Source: Enoplosus armatus
Lineage: Eukaryota; Chordata; Actinopteri; Centrarchiformes; Enoplosidae
Length of the DNA: 64,000 nt
Reading direction: 5' to 3'
NCBI RefSeq assembly: GCF_043641665.1
Contig: NC_092198.1
Coordinates: 317,501 to 381,500, forward strand
Part shown: one piece after another, positions 30,537 through 45,500 of the stretch
Numbering within the stretch: position 1 is the first letter of the stretch
How the letters are laid out: each line of letters opens with the position of its first letter
Made by a program: the position numbers and the translations under genes
Notes under the pieces: model-generated
The model's input: the letters and a program-made list of their open reading frames with translations, nothing else
Told to the model about the DNA's origin: nothing
The model's database searches: none

Positions 30537-33500
30537 CTGCAAAACATATAAAAGATAATATATTTAAAGTACAACTCCAGTTTTTTAAAACAACCTGTTT
30601 GATTGTCAGACAATATTTCTGTCTGTCTGTTTCTGGACCTATCAGACTTAATTAGTAAATTCAAAGTTATCACAACCAATAAAAGGACAAAACTACCAAA
30701 ATAAGATCAGAGTTAATAACCAGAATAATCCTTAGAAGGTATGAACAAGTGTTTGAATGATCTCGACACAGTCAGCTTCCTTTCAAAATATGGTTTCTAT
30801 TTCCAGCACTCGTCAATCTTGAGGAGGGTGGAAATATAAAAAATCTGAGATATTACAACTTTAACATAAAGTTCTTGATTATGTTATATTATGTTCAAAT
30901 TCATATATGTGCGCATGTGCCGACTGTGCATTACAGTCACTCCTGTTTGTTTTTTTATTTTTTCTTACTTTTCTCCTTTATTCCTTTAGCAGCTTCAGTG
31001 GGAGACTCATTCCTCCCAAATGTACAACAGAGCGCCACAGGAAATCATTCCTGCCTGTGGCCATCAAACTGTTCAACTCCTCCCACTGAGTGTCAGACAC
31101 TCAGAAGAAACAGACTGATTCTGGACCTGCTTGTACACATACTACCTCACGACTACTTATTCTTAAATGTCAGTGCAATACATATATAGTCACACACAAT
31201 AGTGCAACACATACATATATATATACAAACATATACATTGCTGTTGTATATATTTTTTACTTTTATTTTTCACTTAAACATTGTAAATATTTTTATTTTC
31301 TATTTATTTTTATATTTTGTACATATATTATTTCTAAATTTATGCTACTTTCTACGCTTGAATGGGAGCACCGGTACTGTACAATTTCCCCCCCGGGGAT
31401 CAATAAAGTGATTCTGAAATTCAGCAAATTTCTGCAAATAAAGACCAGCAAAAAACTGCTTTGCATTCAGTCTGAAGGCATCTTCATAAAGACAGCTGTA
31501 ATTCCTGCTTTGTTCTGTTGATCTTTGATGGAGTAGTGGCGGTAAAGACAAACAGAAATCTGAAGGTAAACAGGATGTCAAACTACCTGCACTCTCCTTC
31601 TCCTCCACCACACAAGGTAAGATCTTCTTGCTGATCAGGATGCCTTGACTTCGCTGTCGGACCACTGGTTTGGTTGTTTTGATTCGCTGGCTGTACTGAC
31701 GGGCCAGATTGAGGACTTTGCTCTTTGTCTTGTCTATATCGTCCTGCTGGTTTGAATCTTCACTGGGCCTCACCCCCTCCGCCTCCGCCTTCAGCTGGGC
31801 GACCCGAGGAACCGGAGCCCTGAGAACAATGGCCTCTTCCCCGAACACCTTCAGGGCGTCCTTCAGACTTCCTGTCTGATTCACACCAGAGCCTTTGTGC
31901 TTAAAGGGTGAAGGACTCGTGGATTCCTCTGTGACGGTGCTGAGGTCAGACACTCCACTCTCTTGGTTACAGCTCTTGTTTGGGTTATTCATCATGTCAG
32001 AAAGGCCAACGTCGGTCGCTCTGTAATTTCTTGGAGCTTCTCGATATCGTTCACGCCCTTTGTCTTCACTTTGGGATCTGGTGATCTCTTGCTCCATCGT
32101 TTTCCAGATCTTAATCATTTCAGATGAAGGTCTGAACTCTTCATCCTCAGATGGATTGTCCTGCACGCTTTGACATCTGGACCTGTGGCTTTCTCCTGAC
32201 TCTTCTGGATCTGTGCTTCTCTTATCAGACTTCAAAAAGTCCAAAGAGTCACTAAAGACCATGTGACTCCGGGTATCACAAGCTGAGTTTGGCTCTGCTG
32301 AAGAAGGGTCAAGACTGGAGGATGTGATTGAGGTGGAGGGATTTGTCTGGACTCTTTCATCCTTTGGGATGCTGTTGAACCGACTGACGGAGCTCCTGAC
32401 CAGCCCAGTTGGGATGTACGTCAGGCTCTCTCTGCGCTGAAGGCTGAAGGTGGCATCTTGGTTCTCAGCGTTCTCATAATAACTTTTGATTTTGCCAATG
32501 AGCAGCTGGTCCTGCTTGGACAGGGTGGAGTCCCGCCTCCGCCGAACGCCGCGGTCGGCGTCAAAGAGGCTGTCGTCCCGAGGAGACAACAGGGTCAAAT
32601 CTGTCATGCCGAAGGTCTCTGCAGGATCAGAACAGACACTGTTGAGCCGCAAAGGTCGTTCTGCGTGCTCAGTGCTGAGGCTGAGGCTGCTGCCAGTCCT
32701 GCTGGATAGCCGAGGGGAAGCACAACCGAGGGAGTGGGTGTCGTCCAGGGCCAGGCTGCCTCTTTTGATGCTGTTGGTGAAGTGCTGAGCGATGACACTG
32801 GCTTTGTCCAGGACAGAGGAAGGAAGGATACTGATGGCTTCACCTTCTTTTTCTGCTGCCCCCTTCTCATCCTCCTCGTCCTCTGAGGATTCCCCACTAC
32901 TCAAGGTTTTTGAATCAGAATCAGGTGTGGCAGGGGACAGTTGCTCTGTGGACTCTGGATGTCCTTCAGGTTTTAGTTCTTCTGACCTTTGAGGAAACAC
33001 TGAAATCCTGGGAGGTGTAGCAGACAAACTGTCCAGATCAGAGGACGGTTCTGGTTCAGGGTTTTCTGTCGGTTCAGACTCTGATGTCTTCTCCAGTGTC
33101 ATGTTATCTGCGGAGGGCTGGAAAGAAAAAACACAAGTCAAATAATTAGAACTGGAAAATATTTTCAGAGCTACTTGTCTGTTTGAACGAAGCTAAACAC
33201 CTTCAACATCTTGCACTGTGAGGAAAATTAGAAAAGTTGTATGAACAAAACACGAGTTCGGGAGTTAGGGAAAACCTGCTAGTGGTGAGAAAACCAAAAA
33301 AGTAAGTTGAAAAATGTTAAAATGAAACATCAAACATTAAATGAAAATGATTTCCATCATCATGTCAGGTATTTATTAAGGGTGAAACGGTACATGTACT
33401 CGTCCAGAACTGTTTGGTTTGATCCTACCAAGCTGTAAGACCTGAGAACCTGAGAAGTTCTACATCACTAAAGAAGGACTAAAACAGAAAAGGAGCAGGT

Positions 33501-36500
33501 TGACTACTGCCAGCTCTGCACTGGTCCCACGTCTGATCCCGAGCCCGACTAGCCTTGACCACACTAGTTGGGTTAGTCCCTAGTCCTGGACGTATAGATC
33601 ACATAGATTGCTGAAGTGAAACCGTGAAAGCTTCCAGGTTCTAATAACTAATAAGTCCAACCCTGGAACAAAACCTGTGTCAACATTATGTTGTTCTGCT
33701 CGCTTCAGAAGAACAGTGGTCTAATATCTGCTTTTATCCAGTATTTCTGTTTTTTAGCGTCCTTTAAAAAACACCATTTCTCATAAGTCCACAGACCATT
33801 GGGGGTTAAACATGAGTCCATGAGTGAGTCGAGTACTGGTGGTTAATTCAGGAAAGATGACATTAGAAGAAAGGATCACAAAAGGTTCCAGTTTCTGATA
33901 TCCAGCTGCTGTAGAGGAGCTGGATTGTCTCAGAATATGGAAAGTAAACTTCAGGAATCAACTTCATTTTTTCAGAAAGACCGATGAAAGAAATGCTGAA
34001 TGAGAGATTGTACTGAGTTACAGAAGCTGTGAATCAGGACTGGAAGTGTAACATCAAATATCAAGAAGGTATCAAACCTGCGAGTCGTCCACTGGGCCGT
34101 TATTTACCTGCTCACATGTCGGTGCAGTTCCACCTGGCTCGTCTTCTTCAGGAAGTCGTCCATTTTCTTTGTTACGGCCATTAGAAGAGACGCTGCCTCC
34201 CTCTGCCTCCTTCAATAAAGAACAAACAGACGTCAAATGGCACGTTTACTACGAGCAGATCAAATGGAAGTTTAGAGATATGTAGATATTTTTATATCAT
34301 CAAGGCCCCGAATAACAAACAAACGTGACTGCATTCCTGTTATTCTTGGTAACTCTCTCTCTGGTAAATCATGTTCTCCTGCAGAATCAATGTCTTGTTT
34401 CTTTTTTCAAATAAAATGTTGGATGCTTTAGGCTAGGAGAAATATCAGAGACATAATAATTTCATGTTTAGATACCTCATGGGCTCTACTGAGTGAATTG
34501 AGGCTGTATTACAGACAGTGACTATCAGTCAGTGATAAATCCTGTGCAGCAGCTTCACAGCACACAAACGCATTCAAACGCATTCAAACACATTCAGTTT
34601 CTGAAACCAAACAAAGCAAAACAGCAACAAAACAGCGAGAGCTTCGACTTGGCAACCAAACAACCTGAAGAGTTATGTTCAGTGTTCAGTGTTCAGCCCT
34701 CAGCGATAAAGATGGATCAAACAATATTCTGCAAAGGCTGCAGGTCAGATGTCCGGCAAAGCTCCAGAAAAGCAAAACATACATGAAGGTAAAAAGTCAG
34801 TCTGAAAAATGTGTATCAGTTTCTGAAGGTATTTTTTTCTTTGTACGAGCTACACTGCAGGGACAGTTCAGCAGTTTAATAAATGGTCTTGTTCTCGGAC
34901 TTCAGAGTGTTCCAGATGGATCAGTCATCAGTTTAGAACAAGAGGCTTTATTTATGACTTTTATGACTTTCTGAACATGGACCGTCACCCTGCTGTAGTT
35001 CAGTGTGATGACCCCAACATGCAGCTCAGCTGGTGTTAGTTCCCCACATGAAGCTCATGCAGCAGATGACTGAGAGCTCCAGCAGGCGGCAGTAAGTTAC
35101 TGATGAGCAGAGCGGGGAGCGCTGTTATCCGTGACTTTAGTTTGTTACGGAGCTGGAGTAGGATGGGTGGAGGGCAGGCAACTGAATGTTGGAGGCTGGC
35201 GGCAGAAAGTCTCACCATCACCATGGTAACCCCTGTTGACAGCAGAGCCTGGGCCCTGTAGTGCCAGCAGGAGATGGCAGCCAGCACGGAGCTGGCGAAG
35301 TCGTCTACCTGGTCGTCCTCCAGCAGAATCTCGTCCGGCTCGCTGTCCTCTGTCGGAGTCTGGTGAGACTGCAGAGGAGACAACCTCCCCACATCTTCCT
35401 CCTCCTCTTCCTCGCTGCAGATCAGTCGCTCCAGTGAGTCCTTCCTGCTGCGGAACTCCTCCTCCTCCTCCTCCTCAGCGGCCCGGTGAGCCTCAGACTC
35501 GCCCAGCGTGCTGCTGCAGGTGGCGGGCTGCAGAGGGGGTCTCTCCCCCGGGAACACCCCCTCACTGTCCGAGTGCTGCAGGACGTCACACACTCTGATC
35601 CGGTTTCTGATGTCTCACAGTCCTCTATTCCATTTACTAATGTAGTATTGATTTGACAGTAGTGCTGGGCCACCTGCTCCTCAGTCCCCCCGGGGCCCCA
35701 GAACCCCTGGGGGGTTTATTCTACATCAACTGGCTCTCTGTGATTTCATTACTTGCAGAGTTGTTTAAGAAATCATGCCATAAATGTAGAATATCAACTA
35801 CAGATGATAGATAGGAGACAGTGATTTTAATCTGTAAACATGCTGACACCAACATACAAACATATTATTTGTTTTCATTTAGTCACATTGTCTCCATTAA
35901 AGTAGCTGAATCAGCTGTTAGCAGCTCCTGTCTGCAGCGTCCTCATGGATGGACATCAGAGACAATGATGTCCTCTGGAAGTGGACGTCACTCTGAATGA
36001 TTCAACATGAGTTTCATGTCTGTGAGTTCAGATCTGAAGGAGTTATGACTCTGAGAAGGAGGGAGATGTTTGACTCAAATTCACCTCCTGCAGTATCTTT
36101 GCCTCCCCTTCAGCTCTCCGGCGCCCCCCTGAGGAGGCTTTTGTCTTTGTCCTTATGTCTATTACAGACCAGGTCCTGTCTTCACACCAGGATTAAAATG
36201 ATGTCCTGAATAGGGATGGGTATCTTTAAGATTTTAACGGCACTACTACTCTTATCGTTACTGCTGACCGATCCCGTACTTTAACGGTACTCCTATCAGT
36301 TCTTTTTGTTACGAACACACTCATATTTATAGATAAACAATCAGCTGACTAATGGTTACTTTCTCTAAATATTTTTAAATGGGTTATTATATTTGACGGG
36401 ACCGTAGAGAGACCACCCCCCCCCCCATGATGCTTTAGACTGGTCCTTCATTACCTGCCCTCACAGCTCTGGTCTTGTAGAGGGTCTATTTTTAATACCT

Positions 36501-39500
36501 TGATCATTTTAGTTTATTTTGTGCTCATATAGACGACACGGTCCACATGTTGAAGGAACAGCTTGTTTCTTACCTTTAAGACGGCTGTGATCAGCAGGAG
36601 AATCCGCAGCAGCAGAAGAAGAGCAGACATGATGATAAACACGATGTTAAACACACAGCAGTTCATAACGAGTTATCAACCAAAAGACGTTCATTCATAA
36701 TGTATCAACATATTCAAGACATCAGTTACTGTTTACATTACTTCAAGGTCCGTTTGTGGCAGTAAAGTCGTCATGGTAACAGATGTAATTAACCATAACT
36801 TAAACACCTGTCTGAACACACTGAAACATGACAGCTGTGAACATAGCGTCAATGCAGATGAACTCAACAGTTAGGGTTAGGTAAAAAAGATAAAACAGGT
36901 CAAATAATACATCAAGACGTTAAAGTGCAAATCTACTCAACCAATCAGAGCAAGACACCTCTTATACTGTGGTGTGTTCAAGGACGTTCCGACACATAAG
37001 CCAGAAAGACAGACAGGTGAAGACAGATACAGACCGACAGACAGACAGAGACAGACAGATACAGACAGACAGACCGATACAGACAAGACAGACAGATACA
37101 CACAAGACAGACAGATACACACAAGACAGACATAGACAGACAGACATAGACAGACAGACAGACAGACAGAGACAGACAGACCAGAAGCTGCTGGTCTCAG
37201 CTGAAGACGTTACGTAACAATATAAACTTGTTTAAACAGCGGCTGTGGTGAACATCTCTCTGCAGGAAATTAATGAAATGAAAACTGATGGAACATAATC
37301 GTGAACTGGATTCAAACATGTGGCAGCTGACTGAGACGACAGTGAATCTAACATGAGACAGGAAGCTCCTCAGTGACAACAACAACAACAACAACAAATA
37401 TTTGTACCTTTGGTGCTCCTCAGGACTTGTTTGGTCGGCTCTGAAGAAGAAATACAACAAACAGCCACATAAACACAAACATCAATCGAATTAATTGATG
37501 GGACAAAAACAACAACAGAAATCTGTAAACAGGAAGTAGTTCATGTTGTTTGTGTGTGTTTACCGGACTGTTGTCGCCCCTGACGACCATCTTGTGGAAA
37601 CTCATCAGACTGACAGGACAGAGCTTTCTTCAGCCGCTCAGGACTGTAACGATACCTGGGAGGATCTACAGGTGAAACAACGACATCGACATCAACGACA
37701 ACAACAACAACAACAACATGAAAAACAACAACAACAACAACAACAACATAATCAGTCTGAACAGTGAAGTGTCCATAATCAATAGATATTAATTAATTAT
37801 CTTATTAAATCACATGATAATTAAGTCCTTTAAATTCAAGTTGTTTCTAAATTAAAACATTAAAAAACTTTTACTCACATATGGAATTCATTTCCAAGAT
37901 GGCCTCTTTAGCCTGAAACAACAAACATCAATCAATTCTACCTCTGAAGCTGGTGATCATACTGGTGTGTTTACTGGTGTTACTGGTGTGTTTACTGGTG
38001 TGATTACTGGTTTGTATACTGGTGTGACTACTGGTTTGTATACTGGTGTATTTACTGGTGTCAGAGGTTTCTGACCTTCTGTGGGATGATGGCGTGGTGG
38101 TTTTCCAGAATGATGCGTTTGATGTGATGAGCCCACAGCTTCTTCTCCTCCACCGTCTTCGCCTGGAAACAGTAAAACAACAAAGACTGAGGAGAAACGT
38201 TTCATTAGCAGATTAAATCTGTTCTTTATCTCTTTAGTTTAATTTCCAGACTGAAGGATCAAATGAACACGAGACACACTAAATATAACACATGTGTATG
38301 TATAGCTACACACAGTACTTGTAAGCAGCCCCTCTCCAGAAAATAAAAAATCAGTAAATTAGAAGTTTGAGGGTGGTCTCTCTGTCTGTCTGCCCGTCTG
38401 TCTACCCCGTCTGTCTGCCTGCCTGTCTGCCTCACCTGGACGGTGTGAGGCTGTTTGGGATGTTTGTAATGAGTCACGCTGAAGCTCAGAGAGTCTTTGG
38501 CACTTTCGATCAGCATGAGAGTGGAGCACTGAAACAAACAAACAAACAGTCAGACTTAAACCTGTGTTTATCAGCCTGGTTCAGTTTGATGGATTCTTTC
38601 AGACTTGAAAATCATTTTCATCTTGAACTTATTCAATAATGTCAGCTGTTTCATCCTGCAACACATCTTCACATTCAGTCTTAAAGTCGGTTATAATAAT
38701 GTAATAACAGTCTGTTATAATAATGTAATAATAGTCTGTTGTAATGTATGTATCGTTTGTTTATTCTCACAGAGATGTGCGTCTTGTAGACGTAGTGTTC
38801 TCCGCGGCGTTTGGTGATCAGCAGCATGCGGTCAAACAGGAAGAGCGTTCTCTCGTTTTTGGCACGATGAACTTTGAAGGTTCCTTCCAGAACCAGTTCT
38901 CCATACGTGGTGAGGTCAGGACCTTTCCAGTTCAGCAGCAAAGACTGAACCTCCTGAAGAAAACACATGAAACAAACACCTTGATTCCAAAAATTAAACG
39001 TCCTTTTCTTTATCAAAACAACATTCAGTGCAGAACTTCCATTGGAAATCTGCTGTTTAAAGACGTCGTCACTGGACCACTGAGTAGTCACTATATGAAA
39101 CACACATCATGTTTGATTTGATGATGAGTGTAAACCCTGAGGAGATCTATTCAGGTTCTTCTGAAACTGTCACATGTTTAACAAATATTGAACCAACGCT
39201 GGTGATTTTCATTTTCAGGTGATAATTATTTACATGTTGAAACATTCTGAAACAACAAAGAGTCAAATACCAGACAGGAAAATATCTACAGGAAGTGAGA
39301 CGAGATGAACAGAACATAGAACCAAAAACACTGGACACGTAAAAGAAAATAAGTCATATAAAAAAGATCAAACTAGTCAGAGTCAAAACCACAAATATTC
39401 ACAAAAAAATAAGTCATACGGGAAATTCAATATTTCAAAACTTTAATAATATTTTGTGTCGTTCTGTGTGTTGATGTGTGACCGACCTGCAGTCTGACGG

Positions 39501-42500
39501 CGTGCTCGTGTTTCCTCTTCATGTCGTTGATGTACCAGGCAACGCCTGTCATGGTGTAGATCGCCTCCTCCACCACCTCATAACCCTCCTCCATCGGGTC
39601 AAAGTGCTTCGCTATCTCCTGCACAAATACACCATCATCATCCTCATCCTCATCCTCATCCTCACCAGTTGTACTGACAGTAAAATCAGGTCTTTCCTCT
39701 CTCTGGTCTGTAAATGATGCCTTTATATTATCTTGACTGTTGTTTGTATTGAGGATTCATTCAAAATAAAATGACTGCTGAGCACTCATGTACTAATTAA
39801 TTATTATTTTAATTATTCTATTTACTTTTCTAAACGAAAGTGCTTTAATTCAATTCAAGTGTACTATCATTATACTTCATGATATAAAAACAGTGCTGCT
39901 GAAATGATTTAAAGCTACACATATAACTAAAAGCTATAACTAACAGACAAATAGAGGTGCTGCAAATATATATCTTCAAGAAGCAAAATTATTTAATTTA
40001 AGTAATAATTATTTAAGAGTATAAAGGGCAACATGCACATGATGCGTTCACGTGAGTGACACCACTGTCCTGTTGCTCAGTTCAGTGGGCAGGGATGTCA
40101 GCCAGGTGTGTTGGTGTTGTACCTGCAGCAGCAGGTGGTACTTCAGGATCCTCTGAACAGGTTTGAGCAGGTATGAACCCAGTGGCAGCGAACGCTTCAA
40201 CGACGCCTGACGCTCCCGAAAAAATTTAGCCAGAGATTTATTCCTCATGCACTCCGTCAGCGCTGCAACCGAACTGCAACAGGTGGCAAAATACCAAATG
40301 TGTGAACAGGGAAACTGGTTTTATCAGGTGGGAACAAGAAAGTAGTGTGCACAGGCAGAACCAGATGTGAACGGGAGAAGAGTGTGAGTGTGTGCAAGTA
40401 GAAGCTGGTGCAAACAGGTATGAACAGATACAACCGGGCGTGAACAGCTGGAACCAGGTGTAAACAGATGGAACCAAGTGTAAACAGATGGAACCAGGTG
40501 TAAACATAGATAGAAACAGGTGTGAACAGATAGAACCAGGTGAGAACAGATAGAACCAGGCGTGAACAGATAGAACCAGGCGTGAACAGATAGAACCAGG
40601 CGTGAACAGATAGGAACAGGTGTGAACAGATAGGAACAGGTGTGAACAAGTGTGAACAGATAGGAACAGGTGTGAGCAGATAGAAACAGGTGTGAGCAGA
40701 TAGAACCAGGTGTGAGCAGATAGGAACAGGTGTGAACAGATATGAAAAGGTGTGAACAGGTGTGAAAAGATGGGAACAGGTGTGAACATATAGGAACAGG
40801 TGTGAACAGATGGGAACAGATGGGAACAGGTGTGAACATATAGGAACAGGTGTGAACAGATGGGAACAGGTGTGAACAGGTGTGAACAGATAGGAACAGG
40901 TGTGAAAAGATAGAACCAGGTATGAACAGATAGAACCAGGTGTGAACAGGTAGAACCAGGTGTGAACAGATAGAACCAGGTGTGAACAGATGGGAACAGG
41001 TGTGAACACGTGTGAACACGTGTGAACAGATAGGAACAGGTGTGAAAAGATAGAACCAGATATGAACAGATAGAGCCAGGTGTGAACAGATAGAACCAGG
41101 TGTGAACAGATAGAAACAGGTGTGAACAGATAGAAGCAGGTGTGAACAGACAGAACCAGGCGTGAACAGATAGGAACAGGTGTGAACAAGTGTGAACATA
41201 TAGGAACAGGTGTGAGCAGATAGAACCAGGTGTGAGCAGATAGGAACAGGTGTGAACATATAGGAACAGGTGTGAACAGATGGGAACAGGTGTGAACAGA
41301 TGTGAACAGATGTGAACAGGTGTGAACATATAGGAACAGGTGTGAACAGGTGTGAACAGATGGGAACAGATGAGAACAGGTGTGAACAGATAGGAACAGG
41401 TGTGAAAAGATAGAACCAGGTGTGAACAGATAGGAACAGGTGTGAACAGGTAGAAGCAGGTGTGAACAGGTAGAAGCAGGTGTGAACAGGTAGAACCAGG
41501 TGTGAACAGATAGGAACAGGTGTGAACAGATAGGAACCAGGTGTGAACAGATAGGAACAGGTGTGAACAGATGGGAACAGGTGTAAGCAGATAGGAACAG
41601 GTGTGAGCAGATAGAAACAGGTGTGAGCAGATAGAACCAGGTGTGAGCAGATAGGAACAGGTGTGAACAGATATGAAAAGGTGTGAACAGGTGTGAACAG
41701 ATGGGAACAGGTGTGAACATATAGGAACAGGTGTGAACAGATGGGAACAGATGGGAACAGGTGTGAACATATAGGAACAGGTGTGAACAGATGGGAACAG
41801 GTGTGAACAGGTGTGAACAGATAGGAACAGATGTGAAAAGATAGAACCAGGTATGAACAGATAGAACCAGGTGTGAACAGGTAGAACCAGGTGTGAACAG
41901 ATAGAACCAGGTGTGAACAGATGGGAACAGGTGTGAACACGTGTGAACACGTGTGAACAGATAGGAACAGGTGTGAAAAGATAGAACCAGATATGAACAG
42001 ATAGAGCCAGGTGTGAACAGATAGAACCAGGTGTGAACAGATAGAACCAGGTGTGAACAGATAGAAACAGGTGTGAACAGATAGAAGCAGGTGTGAACAG
42101 ACAGAACCAGGCGTGAACAGATAGGAACAGGTGTGAACAAGTGTGAACATATAGGAACAGGTGTGAGCAGATAGAACCAGGTGTGAGCAGATAGGAACAG
42201 GTGTGAACAGATGGGAACAGGTGTGAACAGGTGTGAACAGATGTGAACAGATGTGAACAGGTGTGAACATATAGGAACAGGTGTGAACAGGTGTGAACAG
42301 ATGGGAACAGATGAGAACAGGTGTGAACAGATAGGAACAGGTGTGAAAAGATAGAACCAGGTGTGAACAGATAGGAACAGGTGTGAACAGGTAGAAGCAG
42401 GTGTGAACAGGTAGAACCAGGTGTGAACAGATAGGAACAGGTGTGAACAGATAGGAACCAGGTGTGAACAGATAGGAACAGGTGTGAACAGATGGGAACA

Positions 42501-45500
42501 GGTGTAAGCAGATGGGAACAGGTGTGAACAGATGGGAACAGGTGTGAACAGATAGAACCAGGCGTGAGCAAATAGGAACAGGTGTGAACAGGTGTGAATA
42601 GATAGAACCAGGCGTGAGCAGATAGGAACAGGTGTGAACAGATAGAACCAGGCGTGAGCAGATAGGAACGGGTGTGAACAGATAGAACCAGGCGTGAGCA
42701 GATAGGAACGGGTGTGAACAGGTGTGAACAGATAGAACCACGCGTGAGCAGATAGGAAGAGGTGTGAACAGGTGTGAACAGATAGAACCAGGCGTGAGCA
42801 GATAGGAAGAGGTGTGAACAGGTGTGAACAGATAGAACCAGGCGTGAGCAGATAGGAACGGGTGTGAACAGGTGTGAACAGATAGAACCAGGTGTGAGCA
42901 GATAGGAACAGGTGTAAGATGCAGAATCAAAAGACAGCATGAAAAACATTATAATGTAATAACTTTTCAGCCAACATAGACAAGTGGAAATGTATGATTC
43001 AGTGACAACTGTATAAACTAGCGATATCATCGAAATCTCCAGCACAGCTACTAAATGGACCTTCTGCTGAATCATTCATGTAAACCTGAGGGGACAGAAT
43101 TTAAACTCTACAGTGAATCTTAATTTTTCAAAATTAAAGTAAAGAAATTAGTTAAGTGGTGTTTTTTTACGCTCAGCAGATATCTGATCTGAGATCTGTT
43201 ACTGTTGATAGTTTTCCTGCCTCTGAATGCATTGTGACAACATGAGAAACAGTGTGGATGCAGGTTGTCGGTACTTACTTTGGGTAGTTGGTGCAGTACT
43301 GTGTGTAGATCTCAAAGTACTCGCTCTGAAATGAGGCAAAGTCGTTCCAAACACAGTAAATCATCACGTTTACTTTGACACTCACAAACATAAAACTTCT
43401 CTGGATGTTAGCATTTGTTATCCTGACATCATTTCAGTGTGTTTATGACATTTTCTGTCAAAACAAGAAACACAAAAACATCATTTATCTCTGAAAATGA
43501 AATAAGTCACAATGAAGAGACTGATGATTATTTACATCTCCATCATCACTTTCTAGTCCAAGAAGTTTGTGGTTTTCATTGGCACAAACATTCAGACAGG
43601 AGATTTGAACCAACAACCTTCTGATTAACCAGATTTCTCACCTTCATGACGAAGCACCTGGCGATGGCGACGGGGTCGTTGTCACACAGATCAAGAGCCT
43701 GAAGCAGCTCGCTGTCAACAAGAAACACCGTCACCATGGCAACAACAACAACAACAAAAACAGCAGTCAGCTGTCAACGTCACAGTAATCATCTCTTCAC
43801 ACCAGCAGGTGGAGTTAAAGTGTAAAAATGATTTGGTAATGTGAATTTAAACATCAACAATTCAGTGACAACTGGACGTCTCTGCTGATGAAGAATGAAT
43901 GAATGACGAAACAGTGTAGAAACATTTAAATTTATGTTTAAATGTGTAATGATGTCACCCCTCCAGCAGGCAGAGCTGTTTGTCTTGTGATAAGTCAATA
44001 GTTTTGGAACTGAAATAAAAATGTCCTTGAATTATTATCATTATTATTATTATTATTATTATTGTTATTAAGTCTTACAGCCTGCGGAGGTTTTGGTATA
44101 AAAATGAAAACACAAAATTAGAAGTGAATTAGAACTTAACAGTTGTGTCTGTGAACACCACCTCTGTATTAAATGAAATCATGTACAGCTGAGGCCATAT
44201 ATTTAAATACACAGAGGCTGAAGACTTTCAAACTCAATTTCTCACAAGTCTGCATATTTCATGTTACCATACATTTTTTGTTTTAAGTCAATAGAGTATC
44301 TACTTTACTTCCATAAGAGATACATTCCAAATAATGGCCAAGCAAGACATTTATTTCAGAGGGTCAAAAGTTTAAATACTCAGTATTCTGTCAGGTTTGT
44401 GGGCCTCCTGACTCGAACACGCCTTTTCAGTTCAGTCCACAAAATACTCGATTGGATTCAGGTCAGGGCTTTGTGATGGCCGCTCCGACACTTACCTTGT
44501 TGTCTCTCAGCCATTTTGTCACAACTTAGGCCGTATGCTTGGGATCGGTGTCCTGCTGGAAGACCCAGTTACGACCAAGCTTCAAATTTCTAGCTGATGT
44601 CTTGTGATGTTGCTTCAGTATTTTCAGGTAATCCTCCTTTCTCATGATGCCATCTATTTTCTGGGGTGCACCAGTCCCATTTGTAGCAAAACAACCCCAC
44701 AACATAACGCTGCCACCACTGAGCTTCACAGTTGGGAGGATGTTATTGGGAAGGAAAGCCTCGCCCTTTTTCCTCCACATATAGCGCTGATCATTGTGGC
44801 CAAACGGTTCAATCTGTGTCTCACCTGACCAGAGCACCCTCCTCCAAAAGGCTATGTCTTTGTCTTGGTGCTCATCTGCAAACTTCATTCTTGCCTTTTT
44901 ATGCCGGTCTTGGAGGAGGGGCTTCTTCTTTGCACGACGGCCTGAAAGGCTCCTCCAACTCCTTCAGCAGCTCCTTTGTTGTCGTCTTCTGGTTCGGGTT
45001 GTGGGCTTCCGTGCCAATGTTCGTTCAGCCCTAGGGGATCATTTTCTCCTTCTTCCTGAGCGATTCAGTGTCCGTGTGGTGCCAAGATTTTCATACCTGC
45101 GTACAGTGTTTTGCACAGATGCTCGTGGGACCTTCAGTTGCTTGGGAATTGCTCCTAGGGATGGACCAGACTTGTGGAGGACCACAATTCTTATTCTGAG
45201 GTCTTGGCTACGATGCTTGGATTTTCCCATGTTGTCAACTGCAAAGAGGCACTGACTTGAAGGGTAGGCCCCTAAATACAGGTGCACTCCCCATTAAAAC
45301 ACGGGTGCATTTTCCCATTTAGCTTCTAATTATGTCAACTGGCCTATCAGAAGCTTCCAAAAGTAATTCCATCAATTTCTGGAATCTTCCATACAGTTTA
45401 AAGAGACAGTCAACATAGTGTATTTAAACTTTTGACCCACTGAAAATCTGTTCTTGTAAATAAAAGCTGAAATAAATTTCTACCTTGGCTATTACTTTGA

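Noticed and set aside
34532..34974. Plus-strand 84- and 99-codon frames
   Set aside because: Intronic, low-complexity, no domain and no codon-level support.
36575..36635. Minus-strand ATG with [17 protein letters not shown], resembling a signal peptide before a donor
   Set aside because: The hydrophobic reading is a by-product of the pyrimidine tract that precedes the 11-base microexon; no upstream promoter or downstream partner exon was seen.
40238..43075. Minus-strand open frames of 627 to 945 codons with [11 protein letters not shown] repeats
   Set aside because: They are the intronic 20-base minisatellite read through into the real exon 6 sequence; the array has no stops in any of three frames.
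43598..43630. tRNA gene
   Set aside because: Only a box B-like core is present; there is no acceptor stem, anticodon arm or full-length fold.
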